64,000 nucleotides of DNA from Larix kaempferi (Eukaryota > Streptophyta > Pinopsida > Pinales > Pinaceae): positions 10,371,001 to 10,435,000 of the forward strand of contig BSBM01000068.1 in assembly GCA_027924585.1 (NCBI GenBank). Direction: 5' to 3'. This document shows positions 46,316-58,712 of the stretch, piece by piece. The stretch's first letter is position 1; each line of letters starts with the position of its first letter. Made by a program: the position numbers and the translations under genes. Below the pieces are notes generated by a model, which did no database searches, was not told where the DNA came from, and saw only the letters and a list, made by a program, of their open reading frames with translations.

Positions 46316-46470
46316 GGCACCAGTTGCCATGTACTTTGTATCTACGGCACGGGTTGCCATGTATTTTGGATCTACGACATGAGTTGTCAGATTTTGTATA
46401 GGGCACGAGTTGCCATGTATTTCGGATATATCACATGAGTTGTCGTATTTTGTATAGGGCATGAGTTTCC
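46316..46470. repeat. Minisatellite of six 13-bp mini-palindromes
   Basis: GGCACCAGTTGCC (46316), GGCACGGGTTGCC (46346), GACATGAGTTGTC (46376), GGCACGAGTTGCC (46402), CACATGAGTTGTC (46432) and GGCATGAGTTTCC (46458) are spaced 30, 30, 26, 30 and 26 bp. Four-base arms flank a 5-base centre, and the arms co-vary (GGCA/TGCC versus GACA/TGTC). Confidence 0.8.
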
Positions 46471-47600
46471 ATCGTATGTACATTGGGAACCATGTTCCAC
46501 TATTTGCCTGAAAATTTATATATTTGCTTGATTTTTGTTCCACTATGGTTTTATCTCATGGATTTATATATAGTTTTGTTCGAGTTTTGTTCTATATATG
46601 TGTATAATGATTTGGATTCAAATGTATACACATGAATATATATGTACAATGAAAATGATTTACTCTTTATATGTATTATAATTTATGCAAGGGATTAGGC
46701 TACATAATAGGGTTTGATTGTGATTAGAATACAAGCTAGGGTTTACGCTACCAACTAGGGTTTTTAGGATAGGCTCTCATGTTTCTAGGATAGGCTCCAA
46801 GCTCTAGGGTTACCAACTTAATGTTGAACTCTACTATGATGACAACATTGTCACCAACACCATGCCCACTACCACAATCACCATCAAGCCTCGTCATCCT
46901 CTTGCTCATGGTGTTGCCATCCTCGTCACCATCAATCATTCGTCATCCACCATCAACCTAATGCACTTTGTCTCATTGTCACCTTCACCATATCTATGCT
47001 CACGCCCATTATCACCATCGTCATCATTGTACTCATTGTCACAATTGTTGCCATCATGCTCATTGGAGTCTAGGCCATTTGGCCTCTCTGTTTATGTATT
47101 TTGGGTCAAATATGGATTGCACTTGATTTGTTTTTAGTTGTATGCACCCTTGCTATATACATGTCAGAACATGTCCACAACCTGTCATTGATGCTGCCCT
47201 AGCATTTCGCTATCCATCATTCAATTTACCAGCATGTCTTCATTCTTCATGTCTTCATCAACCATCCAACCCAAAAATAAAGATTAGAGAGAGTTACATT
47301 GTTGCTCCCATTGCTTCTACTGCTACTACTCCACCGAGACTGTCCTCATCTTGACCCCCGAAAATCAGGGCTACTTGTGCATCCGAAATCTCCCACTCAA
47401 AAATCTCAATCAAATAAAACTTGTCTTCTATATTTATACTTTTCCTCATCATCAATTTAGGAGGCCGACTTATCTCCTTTTTTATTTTTATTTTATCATT
47501 GATAATTAAGTCAAATGATATTTTTCATTTCCTTAACAAATATACATATATATATTTATTTATTTATCCTTTTTCCATATCATCATGGGTTCCTTTTCCA
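46471..47600. other. Intergenic with a CATCAC-rich low-complexity patch
   Basis: 46840-47070 is enriched in CACCATCA/TCGTCATC words. The open frames there are compositional. Nothing else was recognised. Confidence 0.5.
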
Positions 47601-47604
47601 TGCC

Positions 47605-48100
47605 ATGTCATGGCCTTCAATAATGCCCTCAAGGGCCATTAATTATGTTTGCATGACCCCACAAAAATGCCCACATGGGGCTCTTTTTCATGCCTACAAT
47701 TATGCTCGCATGCTCCACTTAATATGCCTGCAAGAGCCTTCAACCATGCCCACATGGGACTTAAACCATGCCCGCATATGTCTCCATTCTCATGCCCTCA
47801 TGGCTCTTCAAAATATGCCCGCAAGGGATATTTTGATATGCCCGCATAGTGTCCACAATTATGCCCGCATGGATCCTTGATATGCCCGCAATGAGCTCCT
47901 TAGGATATGCTCACAAGGGTAATAAAATATGCCTGCATTGCCTTCTCCAAGTGCCCGCATGAGCCACCAAAGTGCCCTCAATGTGCTATCTAGATGCCCA
48001 TAGCTCCATTTAGTAATGCCTGCGTGTGTCCACAATCAAATGCCCGCATGAGACCTTTAAAATGCCCTCAGGCCACTTCAAATGCCCTCATATCTTGTCT
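47605..48100. repeat. Degenerate array of about twenty ATGCCCNCATG-type units
   Basis: Copies of ATGCCCGCAT/ATGCCCACAT/ATGCCTGCA/ATGCCCTCA occur every ~20-35 bp, each followed by a short variable stretch. The units contain the partial palindrome CATGCCCGCATG. Confidence 0.75.
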
Positions 48101-48610
48101 TTTTCTATGTCAACAACATCTTGTCATCCCACTATTCTTAGCCATGTCATTGTTCACCTTAAGCTATCTTGACTTCTTCCATGTCATGCTTTGTCATTTG
48201 ACCTTTCCATGCCTTGTCCTTGTCCTTATGTTTGTCAATGTCCTCCTTGTCTTTTTTTCATTGACATGTCTTCAACCATGTCAAGTATTATGCTTCCCAA
48301 GTCATCAATGATTTGCTTGCCACTTGTCATACATAAACCTTGTCATACCTTTTTCCCTTTGTTGTCCTTGTCTTTGTCATTCTTGTCAAGCTTATCCATG
48401 CTTGTCATCAACCTTTGTCTTGTTGTCCTTTTCCAATTGTTCTTGTCCATTATCAAACTTATGCTTGCTAAGTCTTGTCCTCCTTGTCATCTTGTCTTTG
48501 ACCTCAAATCATTGTCCTTTGTCATTAATGTATTGTCAAGTCTTGTCCTCCTTGTCATCTTGTCTTTGAGCTCAAATCATTGTCCTTTGTCATTAATGTA
48601 TTGTCATCAA
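48101..48610. repeat. TTGTC-rich tract with a 68-bp tandem duplication
   Basis: CTTGTC/TTTGTC words dominate. AGTCTTGTCCTCCTTGTCAT occurs at 48471 and again at 48539, and the 68-bp unit is almost identical in the two copies (48470-48537, 48538-48605). Confidence 0.85.
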
Positions 48611-49870
48611 TGACAATCATATTCATCAAATAGAATTTTGAACTCAACATTAAAAGACTAATTGAAGACATTTATTGCATTGATCAAGTAACATCTCACC
48701 ATTGTGTTATGAAAATATTATCTTAATGGAAAAAACTAATAATATCTTGCAATAGTTCAATGAACTTAGCACATGCATGTTAATTTGATATCTAATTTAA
48801 AATTGTGTTTTTTTTCAACTCCAAGGGTTCATACCCATTGATCAAGATTATGATTGCAAGGAAAATATGTTCCAAGGAAAAAACAAAAGTTAACAAAATA
48901 AGTCAAAATATGTTTGAATAACCTCTATCATAATAGTAACATGCTATGCATATCATCAATGTAAGCCTATGACATTTTCACAAACTAAGAGGATGTCTAA
49001 TAGATGCTACACATTTCATCAATGCTACCGTATTTCATCAAATGATACGTACATGAACATCTATGAATTTCGGTTGAAGTGTGCCTACTCTAACATGCTA
49101 AAAACAATGGCAAAGTATCAAGTACAATGGCAAGGAATGCATAACTAAAGTGTAATAAAATTCATTAGGCCTTCATGTACATATGGTCAAATATATGTAA
49201 TAAATATACCCTAGTATGTAAGACCCTAGTTTGTTCCAATATGCTAACCAATAGTTGGTCATGAATTCACTCTCATAAAATCGTTGAAATATAAAACCTA
49301 GCGTTAGTAAACGCTAGTATGTAAGACCCTGGTTTGTGCTTTACCTCTTTCATATGTCCATTTAACACTTGTCATAATGCAAAAGTAATCATACAGAATC
49401 CATGAAAAATGAAATACCTAACTAGTTTAATTATCTTCCTTAATAATGTTGTTTTGATGAAGTAAATAAGATGTTCATGGTCCTATGTTTGTAAAAAGGA
49501 TGGATTATCCTCATTTGAAAATGTATTTAAAATTTAATGTACTTGATTGATATAAATGATGATGCAATGGTTGTTCATTGTGATCTGGAAAGTATTCCCC
49601 CATAAATTGATGGCAAAGGTTCATGGTGAATTTGATCTAACAAAGCTAACAAGTATCAGAGGGATATCATCGATGAAACATCGCCTCCATTTTTTATTTG
49701 GACCTTTGAATTCTTAAAAATGACATTAATTACTCAAAAGGAAAATATAGTGGAACACTTAGGATTTGTTAAATGACATGGCACACTAAGGACATATAAA
49801 TCTACCAAGGGTGCAGTGTGGTAGGTTTGATTTCCTCTCTTTGAAAGTCTAGTTCTAGAATCAAAATCAA
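48611..49870. other. Intergenic, no gene recognised
   Basis: AT-rich. The phrase AGTATGTAAGACCCT(A/G)GTTTGT occurs twice (near 49213 and 49316). No coding signal was seen. Confidence 0.5.
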
Positions 49871-49871
49871 T

Positions 49872-52800
49872 TTTTTTCAAAGTTGACCCCCATGTGCAAA
49901 AATTGCACACTCCCTTATTGACCAAAACCCTAGTTTCCAAAATGGACCTAAACTATGACACCTTGGCCATGGGACCGGAGGAGAGAGCCACCCATAGCAC
50001 TATCCCAATGTCCTGAATCAAATGGATTCGACGGTTTGCGATCCGAGCCACGGTCGTCATTCTATGGCTCATTCGATCTCGCATCCAAAAGGCCTTCAGG
50101 AACACCTGTTAGATACCTACCGGGGCCAGAGAATTCTAGCCGTGCAACAAAACCGGGTTCTAGGGAGTCCTACAAGTGTGTCTAGGAAGGTTACAGCTCA
50201 TAACTCTATCCATAAGTCGTCGGTCAATGATTTTTCAAAGTTGACCCCCATGTGCAAAAATTGCACACTCCCTTACTGAGCAAAACCCTAGTTTCCAAAA
50301 TGGACCTAAAAGATGACACCTTGGCCATGGGAATGAATGAGAAGGGCACCCATAGCAGTATCTAGATGTACTAAATCCAACGGAGTCGACGGTTTTTCGA
50401 TCCGAGCCACGGTCATCATTCTATGGCTCGTTCCATCTTGCATCCAAAAGGCCTTCAGGGACACCCGTTGGATACCTACTGGGGCCATATAATTCCAACC
50501 GTACAACAAAATCAGGTTCCGGGGAGTCCTGCAAGTGTGTCTAGGAAGGTTCCAGTTTGAAATGCTAGCCATAAGTCCCCAGTCGATGATTTTGCAAAGT
50601 TTACCCCCATGTGAAAAAATTGCACACTCCCTTACTAAGAAAAACCTTATTTTCCAAAATGGACCTAAAAGATGAAACCTGGGCCATGGGATTGGAGGAG
50701 AGGGGCACCCCTAGCACTATCCCAATGTCTTGAATCCAACCGAGTCGGCGGTTTTTCGATCCGAGCCTCGATCATCATTTTATGGCTCGTTCCATCTTGC
50801 ATCCAAAAGGCCTTCAGGGACACTTGTTGGATACCTACCGGGGCCATATAATTCCAACCATGCAACAAAACCGAGTTCTAGGGATTCTTGCAAGTGTGTC
50901 TAGGAAGGTTCTAGCTCGGAACGCTAGCCATAAGTCCCTAGACAATGATTTTGCAAAGTTGACCCCCATGTGCAAAAATTGCACGCTCCCTTACTAAGAA
51001 AAACCCTACTTTCCAAAATGGACCTACAAGATGACACCTGAGCCTTGGGATTGAAGGAGAGGGGCACCCCTAGCACTATCCTGATGTCCTGAATCAGAAA
51101 GAGTCGACGGTTTATCTATCCGAGCCACAGTCGTCATTCTATGGCTCATTCCATCTCGCATCCAAAATGCCTTCACGGACACCTATTGGATACCCACCGG
51201 GGCCATAGAATTCCAACCGTGAAACAAAATAGGGTTTCATGGAGTCTTGCAAGTGTGTCTAGGATGGTTCCAGCTCCGAACGCTAGCCATAAGTCCCTGG
51301 TCAATGATTTTGCAAAGTTGACCCCCATGTGAAAAAATTGCACACTCCCTTATTGAGCAAAACCCTAGTTTCCAAAATGAACCTACAAGATGACACCTGG
51401 GCCATGGGAATGGAGGAGAGGGGTAACCCTAGCACTATCTTGATGTCATGAATCCAACAGATTCGATGGTTTTTCGATCCGAGCCACAGTCTTCATTCTA
51501 TGGCTAGTTCCATCTCACATCCAAAAGGCCTTCAGGGACACTTGTTGGATACCTACCGACGCCATATAATTCCAACCGTGCAACAAAACTGGGTTCTAGG
51601 GAGTCTTGCAAGTGTGTCTAGGAAGGTTCCAGCTGGAAACACTAGTCGTAAGTCCCCAGTCGATGATTTTTCAAATTGACCCCCATGTGCAAAAATTGCA
51701 CACTCCCTTATTGAGAAAAACCCTAGTTTCCAAAATTGACCTACAAGATGACACCTGGGCCATGGGACCAGAGGAGAGGGGAACCCCTAGAACTATATCG
51801 ATGTCCTGAATCCAATGGAGTCGACGGTTTTTTCGATCCGAACCATGGTCATCATTCTATGGCTCGTTCCATCTCGCATCCAAAAGGCCTTCAAGGGCAC
51901 CTGTTGGATACCTACCAGGGCCATAGAATTCCATCCATGCAACAAAACTGGGTTCTAGGGAGTCCTGCAAGTGTGTCTAGGAAGGTTCCATCTCAGAACG
52001 CTATCCATAAGTCCCCGGTCAATGATTTTGAAAATTTGACCCCCATGTGCAAAATTTGCACACTCCCTTACTAAGCAAAACCCCAGTTTCCAAAATGGAC
52101 CTACAAGATGACACCTGGGCCATGGGATCAGAGGAGAGGAGAACCCCTAGCACTATCCCAATGTCCTGAATCCAACAGATTTGACGATTTGTAAATTTGA
52201 GCCACGGTCGTCATTCTATGGCTAGTTCCATCTCGCATCCAAAAGGCCTTTAGGGACACCTATTGGATACCTACTGGGGCCATAGAAATCTAACCGTGCA
52301 ACAAAATCGGGTTTCGAGGAGCCCTACAAGTGTGTCTAGGAAGGTTCCATCTTGGAACACTATCCATAAGTCCCCGATTGATAATTTTGCAAAGTTGACC
52401 CCCATGTGCAACAATTGCACACTCCCTTACTAAGCAAAACCCTAGTTTCGAAAATGGACCTAAAAGATGACACCTGGGTCATGGGACCAGAGGAGAGGGG
52501 CACCTCTAGAAATATCATGATTTCCCGAATCCAATGGAGATGATGATTTTTCGATCTGATCCATGGTCGTCATTATATGGCTAGTTCCATCTTGCATCCA
52601 AAAGGCCTTCAGGGACACCTGTTGGATACCTACTGGGGCCATAGAATTCCAGTTGTGCAACAAAACTGGGTTTCGAGGAGTCCTGGAAGTGTGTCTAGGA
52701 ATTTTCTAGCTCAGAACGCTAGCCATAAGTCCCCGGTTGATGATTTTGCAAAGTTGACCCACCTGTGCAAAAATTGCACACTCCCTTACTAAGCAAAACC

Positions 52801-53908
52801 CTAGTTTCCAAAATGGACCTAAAAGATGACACTTGGGCCATGGGACCGGAGAAGAGGGGCACCCCTAGAACTATTCCAATTTCTTTAATCAAATGGAGTC
52901 GATGGTTTGTCGATCTAAGCCATGGTCGTCGTTCTATGGCTAGTTCCATCTCGCATCCAAAAGGCCTTCACGGACACCTGTTGGATACCTACCGAGACCA
53001 TAGAATTCCAACCGTGAAACAAAACCAAGTTCTAGCGAGTCCTACAAGTGTGTCTAGGAAGCTTCCATCTTGGAACACTAGCCATAAGTCCCCGGTTGAT
53101 GATGTTTCAAAGTTGACCCCCATGTGCAAAACTTGCACACTCCCTTACTGAGGAAAACCGTAGTTTCCAAAATGGACCTAAAAGATGACACCTGGACCAT
53201 GGGACTGGAGGAGAGGGGCACCCCTAGCACTATACCTATGTCTTGAATCCAATGGAGTCGATGGTTTTTCGATCCGAGCCACGGTCATCATTCTATGGCT
53301 CGTTCCATCTCGCATCCAAAAGGCCTTCACGGACACTTGTTGGATACCTACCGAGGCCATATAATTCCAACCGTGCAACAAAACCCTATTCTTGGGAGTC
53401 CTGCAAGTGTGTCTAGGAAGGTTCCAGCTCAAAACGCTAGCCATAAGTCCTCGGCCGATGATTTTGAAAATTTGACCCCCATGTGCAAAAATTGCACACT
53501 CCCTTACTGAGCAAAACCCTAGTTTCCAAAATGGACCTACAAGATGACACCTGGGCCATGGGACCAGAGGAGAGGGGCACCCCTAGCACTATCTCGATGT
53601 CCTGAATCCAACAGAGTCAACGGTTTGTCGATCCAATCCATGGTTGTCATTCTATGGTTCGTTCCATATCGCATCCAAAAGGCATTCAAGGACACCTATT
53701 GGATACCTATTGGGGCCATAGAATTCCAACCGTGCAACAAAACCGGGTTCCAGGGAGTCTTGTAAGTGTGTCTAGGATGGTTCCAGTTCAGAACACTATC
53801 CATAAGTCCTTGGTCGATGATTTTGCAAAGTTGACCCCCATGTGCAAAAATTGCACACTGCCTTACTGAGCAAAAACCTAGTTTCCAAAATGGACCTACA
53901 AATGATGA
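49872..53908 (+). repeat. Satellite array A, 359-bp unit, about 11 copies head to tail
   Basis: The anchor AAGTTGACCCCCATGTGCAA starts near 49881, 50239, 50598, 50957, 51316, 51674, 52034, 52393, 52752, 53111, 53470 and 53829: intervals are 358-360 and mostly exactly 359 bp. Each unit also carries GAGCAAAACCCTAGTTTCC (containing the telobox AAACCCTAG), the box GAGCCACGGT with its palindromic partner TGGCTC about 20 bp on, TTCAGGGACACC, and GTGTGTCTAGGA. Variation is nearly all substitutions. Open frames of about 71 codons recur in the units and are satellite by-products, not genes. Confidence 0.95.
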
Positions 53909-54679
53909 TGTGGCATGTGTGATGAAGTTGGAAAAACACATGATGGTGTTCTGGTGCAATCATTAATTTAGTGTTGCAATCTAACATCAATTTCAGTCCA
54001 CTCATCTCACTGTCATCAACTTCAATTTCTGCTCATGCCCAATGTCTGCTCATCATCTTGTAACTGTATAAGTGTTTTCAAAGTTTAAATGAAGTTTAAA
54101 GGAAGTTTAAAAAGTGTATTTATATAGTTCAAAAATTAACTTCAAACCGAGCCGACTTACAATAACTATTTTAAATTAATCTTTTATAATTTCACAAAAA
54201 TGGGAACCAACTTGCTTGGGGTTTTTGATTTTTTTTGAATTATGTTTGTAATAGGTTATCCACTTCATCATCATTATTTTAGCAAGGGCTTCCTTATGTG
54301 TTTCATTACCAGCCAAAAGCATTAAGTCACAATGCCAGAATCAAACTTCAACTCCAACCAAAATCATTAAGTGTGGGTCAATGTGTATGGGTCATATGTC
54401 CAAATCATTTACCAAGTGCACCATCAGTGATCTTCAAGAGATTATCCACACCATCTTGTCCTTGGTTCCTTCCTATCAAGTCCTGCTTGCCATGTCAATA
54501 TTTTATTTTTTCAAGAGCTCCAAGTCACCATTGGCATCCATGACAAAGTGAGGGCTCTTTCATTTCATCAAGGGTTCCATACATCATTGTCTGCATGCTC
54601 AACAAGGTGGACATGAAATTTCTCTAAAACCAATTTGATTTTTCTTAAAATCTCCCTTGTTTTCAATTCCTCATGTCTA
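53909..54679. other. Spacer between satellite arrays A and B
   Basis: About 0.77 kb with no gene or satellite homology noticed; array A breaks off at CCTACAAATGATGATG. Confidence 0.6.
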
Positions 54680-56422
54680 TCATTTCTCATCCGAAAGATC
54701 CCGGGCATGTGTGGCAATCGTGGACATGTCCACAATGGCCATATGCATGTGTGGGAGATGACAGAACCTAGGTCCGCTCGCCGGTTTGGGTTCCGTGACC
54801 CCAGAGAAAATCCTCAAAGTGTCCCTGAATGGCCCCGGGTTGTCGGACCAAAATGCTCGCAGCACCCAAAACGTGGCTCCCATCGTGAATACGTCGATAC
54901 CGATGGATCTGGGACGCTAGGTTTAAGCTAGGGGACCCCCCACAGCATGCCTCCAACCCATGAAAACGGTGCTATTGTGCCATCTCCGGAGCTAGGGTTT
55001 TTCTCAATGAAGGCCATTCCAATATTTCTCAAGGGGGTCATTTCTCATCTGAAGGCTCCCGGGCCTGGGTGGCAACTGTGGAAATTTCCACAATGGAGAT
55101 ATGTACATGGGGGAGATGATGGAACCCAGGTCCGCTCACCAGTTTGGGTTTCGTTACCCCGGAGCAAATCCTCAAAGTGTCCCTGAATGGCCCCGGGGTG
55201 CCGGACCAAAATGCCCACAGCACGCAAACTGTGGCTCTGATCGCGAATCCGTCGATTCTGATGGATCCGAGATGTCGAGTTTTAGTTAGGGGACCCCCCG
55301 TAACACGCCTCCAACCCCTGGAAATGGTGCTATTGTGCCATCTCTGGAGCTACGGTTTTGCTTAGTGAAGGCCATTCCAATATTGCTCAAGGGGGTCATT
55401 TACGATCCAAAGGCTCATGGGCATGAGTGGCCACCATGGACACATCCAACATGGCCATACGCATGTGTGGGAGATGACCGAATCTAGGTATGCTCATCGG
55501 TTTGGGTTCCGTGACCCCGAAGCAAATCCCAAAGTGTTCTTGAATGACCCCGAGGTGCCGAACCAAAATGCCCGCAACACCCAAACCGTGGCTCCGATCG
55601 TGAATTTGTCAATTTTGATGGATCCAAGACGCCTGGTTTCAGCTAGGGGACCCCCCAAAGTGTGCCTCCAACCCCCAGAAATGGTGCTATTGTGCCATCT
55701 TTGGAGCTAGGGTTTTGCTCAGTGAAGGCCATTCCAATATTGCTCAAGGTGGCCATTTCTTGTTCGAAGGCTCCCAGGCATGCATGGAAATTATGGACAC
55801 ATCCAAAATGGACATACGCACGTGTGGGAGATGACAGAACCTAGGTCCGCTTGCCGGTTTCGGTTTCGTTACCCCAGAGAAAATCCTCAAAGTGTCCCTG
55901 AATGGCCCCGGGGTGCCAGACCAAAATTCCCACAGCACCAAAATAGTTTCTCCGATTGTGAATCCGTCGATTTCGATGGATCTGGGACATTGGTTTTCAG
56001 CTAGGAAACCCTCCACACCTTTCTTAGAAGTCTCGGAAACTGTGTTATTGTGCCATCTCCAGAGCAAGGGTTTTGCTCAGTGAAGGCCATTTCTCGTCCA
56101 AAGTCTCCCGAGCGTGCATGGCCACTATGGACACATACACAATGTCCATACGCACATGTGGGAGATGACGGAACCCAGGTCCGCTCACCGGTTTGGTTTC
56201 CGTGCCCCCGAAGCAATTCCTCAAAGTGTCCCTTAATGGCCCTGGGGTGACCGACGAAAATGCCCACAACACCCAAATCATGGCTCCAATCACAAATCCG
56301 TCGATTTCGATGGATCCGGGACGTTGGGTTTCATCTTTCCCCCACCCCCCACAGCGTGCCTCCAATCCCCAGAAACGGTGTTATTGTTCCATCTCCGGAG
56401 CTAGGGTTTTGCTTAGTGAAGG
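54680..56422 (-). repeat. Satellite array B, about five ~358-bp units in minus orientation
   Basis: The anchor GGGAGATGA recurs at 54753, 55111, 55469, 55826 and 56160 (intervals 358, 358, 357 and 334, the last shortened by a small deletion). Read on the minus strand, each unit contains GAGCAAAACCCTAG, GAGCCACGGTTTGGG and TTCAGGGACACTTTGAGG in that order. Confidence 0.93.
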
Positions 56423-56456
56423 CCTTCATTGAGCAAAACCCTAGCTCCGGAGATGG
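56389..56456. repeat. Head-to-head inversion junction in array B
   Basis: Centred between 56422 and 56423 (GTGAAGG|CCTTCAT), arms of 34 bp each (56389-56422 and 56423-56456) are inverted repeats with only about three mismatches and no spacer. Left of it units read minus, right of it plus. Confidence 0.9.
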
Positions 56457-57172
56457 CAGAATAACACCCTTTACGGGGGTTGGAGGCATACTATGGGGGG
56501 GCCCTAGCTGAAACCCAGTGTCCCAGATCCATCAGAATTGATGGATTCGCGATTGGAGCCACGGTTTGGGTTCTGTGGGCATTTTGGTCTGGAACCCCAG
56601 GGCCATTCAGGGGCACTTTGAGGATTTGCTCCGGGGTAACAGACCCAAACCGGCGAGTGGACCTGGGATCCATCATCTCCCACATGTGCATATGGCCATT
56701 ATGGATGTGTCCACGGTTTCCACACATGCTGGGGAGCCTTTGGACGATAAATGACCCCCTTGAACAATATTGGAATGGCCTTCACTGAGCAAAACCCTAG
56801 CTCCAAAGATGGCACAATTGCACTGTTTCTAGGGGTTGGAGGCATGTTGCGGGGGGACCCTAGCTAAAACCCGACACCCCAGATCCATCAGAATTGACGT
56901 ATTCATGATCGGAGCCATGGTTTGGGTGCTGCGGGCATTTTGGTTCAGAACCCCAGGGCCATTCAGGGACACTTTGAGGATTTGCTCCGGGGTAACGAAA
57001 CACAAACCAGCAAGTGGACCTCAGTTTCGTCATCTCCCACACATGCATAGGGCCATTATGGACGTGTCTATGGTTTCCACGCACACCCGGGATCCTTTGG
57101 ACGAGAAACGAACCCCTTGAGCAGTATTGGAATGGCCTTCACTGAGCAAAACCCTAGCTTCGGAGATGGCAC
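56423..57172 (+). repeat. Satellite array B, two units in plus orientation
   Basis: CATCTCCCAC anchors lie at 56674 and 57031 (357 bp apart). The unit order is as in the minus block, read on the plus strand. It ends abruptly inside GAGATGGCAC. Confidence 0.92.
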
Positions 57173-58478
57173 TGGTGGACTCCAGGAGTGGATACTTAAT
57201 TAGGGTAGCTATACAGAGAGTATACTTTAATTATCAACCAGGGATCATACAAACTTAAGAGGTGCTAAGAACTGTATGTGCACTATAGAGTGATCTTTGT
57301 CGTTCACGGTGTTGAATGTATCCTAAAGGTTTCTTTGAGGGAAATGCAAATATTGTTCTAAAAATAAGAAGCTGGAAATATGAAATGGATGCAAATCTAT
57401 AACCTAAATCTGCTGAAGACTGATAGATTTATCTTAGGAATTGAATACTGGAAAACTGGAAATTTAGTCTAGGAATTAAATACTAAAAGCTGGTAAATCT
57501 AATCTAGGAATCTTAATGCTGGAAAACAATCAAATTCTATCTACCCAATCAAATACTGAAAGCGATAAAACATTATTCTATTCAAATAAAATATTGAAAT
57601 ATTTAGCTTCTATGTGATCAAACTTAAATAAGGAGAGTATGCGTGAATTTATAGATCTGAATCATTATCTAGAAATGGTGTAAAAATGCTAGAAAATAGA
57701 TGTAAAATATGCCTGCACAGATAACATACACGGGACTATGGACAGCGTGTTACAGAACTATGGAATCAGTATTATCTAACTACAGAGGAAAATCGTTGAA
57801 CTGAAATCAGAATCTTCTATTTAAACAATTATCAAAGTACTTTCACACATCATGATGATTAAACTAGTTAACAAAACGCATGGGAAATACCTGTAATAAA
57901 GCATGAGGCTCCTGATCTACGTATTGAGGGGGCCCTCCCCAACACATATTTTAGGAGTGAAAAAGACTTATAAACTCAAGGATTTGAAATAACATTGGTC
58001 TTTCATTATCAAAATCATAACTTCATGTTCCAGGAAAAACTTAAACAAAACTGTCTTGAATACAAAATGTGTTGAAGGTTGTTTCTCAAAAATGTCAAGA
58101 GAACCCCCTGCTATTCAAGAGGTCACTATTTATTCTTAATTCTAACCTAACTCTACATTTAAAATTCCGATCTTGGTTAACAGGAGCTCTTTCTATAAAT
58201 TAGGAAAATGTGGGTGCTAAGCCAGTCGTGATCTGAAGTCTTCGAGCTTGATTTACTTGTTTTTTTCTAGATCACTTGCGCCCTGCTCACGCATGCCTAT
58301 TTTCATATAATTAGCACATAAAAACACCTTTAATCATAAGAAGAATAATCTCTAAACTATTTTATTAAATAATCAAAACAAATGCATTCTTCCCCACCAA
58401 TAGAGGTATTTCCTTATCCTTTCTTGTGCTTGTGTGGCATAAAGGGGCTATAGAGTACCTATATTCTGAGCTCATATA
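57173..58478. mobile_element. 1.3-kb insertion within a satellite B unit
   Basis: The satellite stops at GAGATGGCAC and resumes at AGCACCGTTTTC (near 58479), the next segment of the same unit. The insert is AT-rich, unlike the GC-richer satellite. It starts TGGTGGACTCC and ends near TGAGCTCATAT, so a solo LTR is possible but unproven. It contains short repeats of TCTAGGAATTNAATACTGGAA type near 57430-57530. No ORF of note. A clear target duplication was not found. Confidence 0.55.
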
Positions 58479-58712
58479 GCACCGTTTTCGAGGGTTGGAG
58501 GCACAATGTGGGGGTCCCCTTAGCTGAAAACCGGCATCTCGGATCCATTGTAATCGATGGATTCGCGATCGGAGCTACGGTTTGGGTGCTGCGGGCATTT
58601 CAGTCGGGCACCTCGGGGCCATTCAAGGACACTTTGAGGATTTGCTCCAAGGTCACAGAACCCAAACCGACGAGCGGTCCTGGGTTCTGTCATCTCCCAC
58701 ATGTGCGTAAAG
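58479..58712 (+). repeat. Satellite B fragment right of the insertion
   Basis: It continues the interrupted unit (GAGGGTTGGAGGC, CGGAGCTACGGTTTGGG, TTCAAGGACACTTTGAGG, CATCTCCCACATGTGCG) and breaks off at AAAGGATC. Confidence 0.88.

Noticed and set aside
47994-48613. Cysteine/serine/leucine-rich frames resembling membrane proteins
   Set aside because: They lie in CTTGTC-rich simple sequence; hydrophobicity is compositional and no start context or domain is present.
49955-53869. Series of ~60-128-codon open frames of similar sequence (MARSISHPKGLQGHLLDTY type)
   Set aside because: They recur once per 359-bp satellite unit in several frames and on both strands; they reflect satellite periodicity, not a gene family.
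49872-53908. CRISPR-like array
   Set aside because: The repeats are contiguous 359-bp monomers without unique spacers, in a plant nuclear context.
54635-57120. Many ~60-107-codon open frames on both strands
   Set aside because: Same reason: by-products of satellite B units, with no conserved start or codon pattern.
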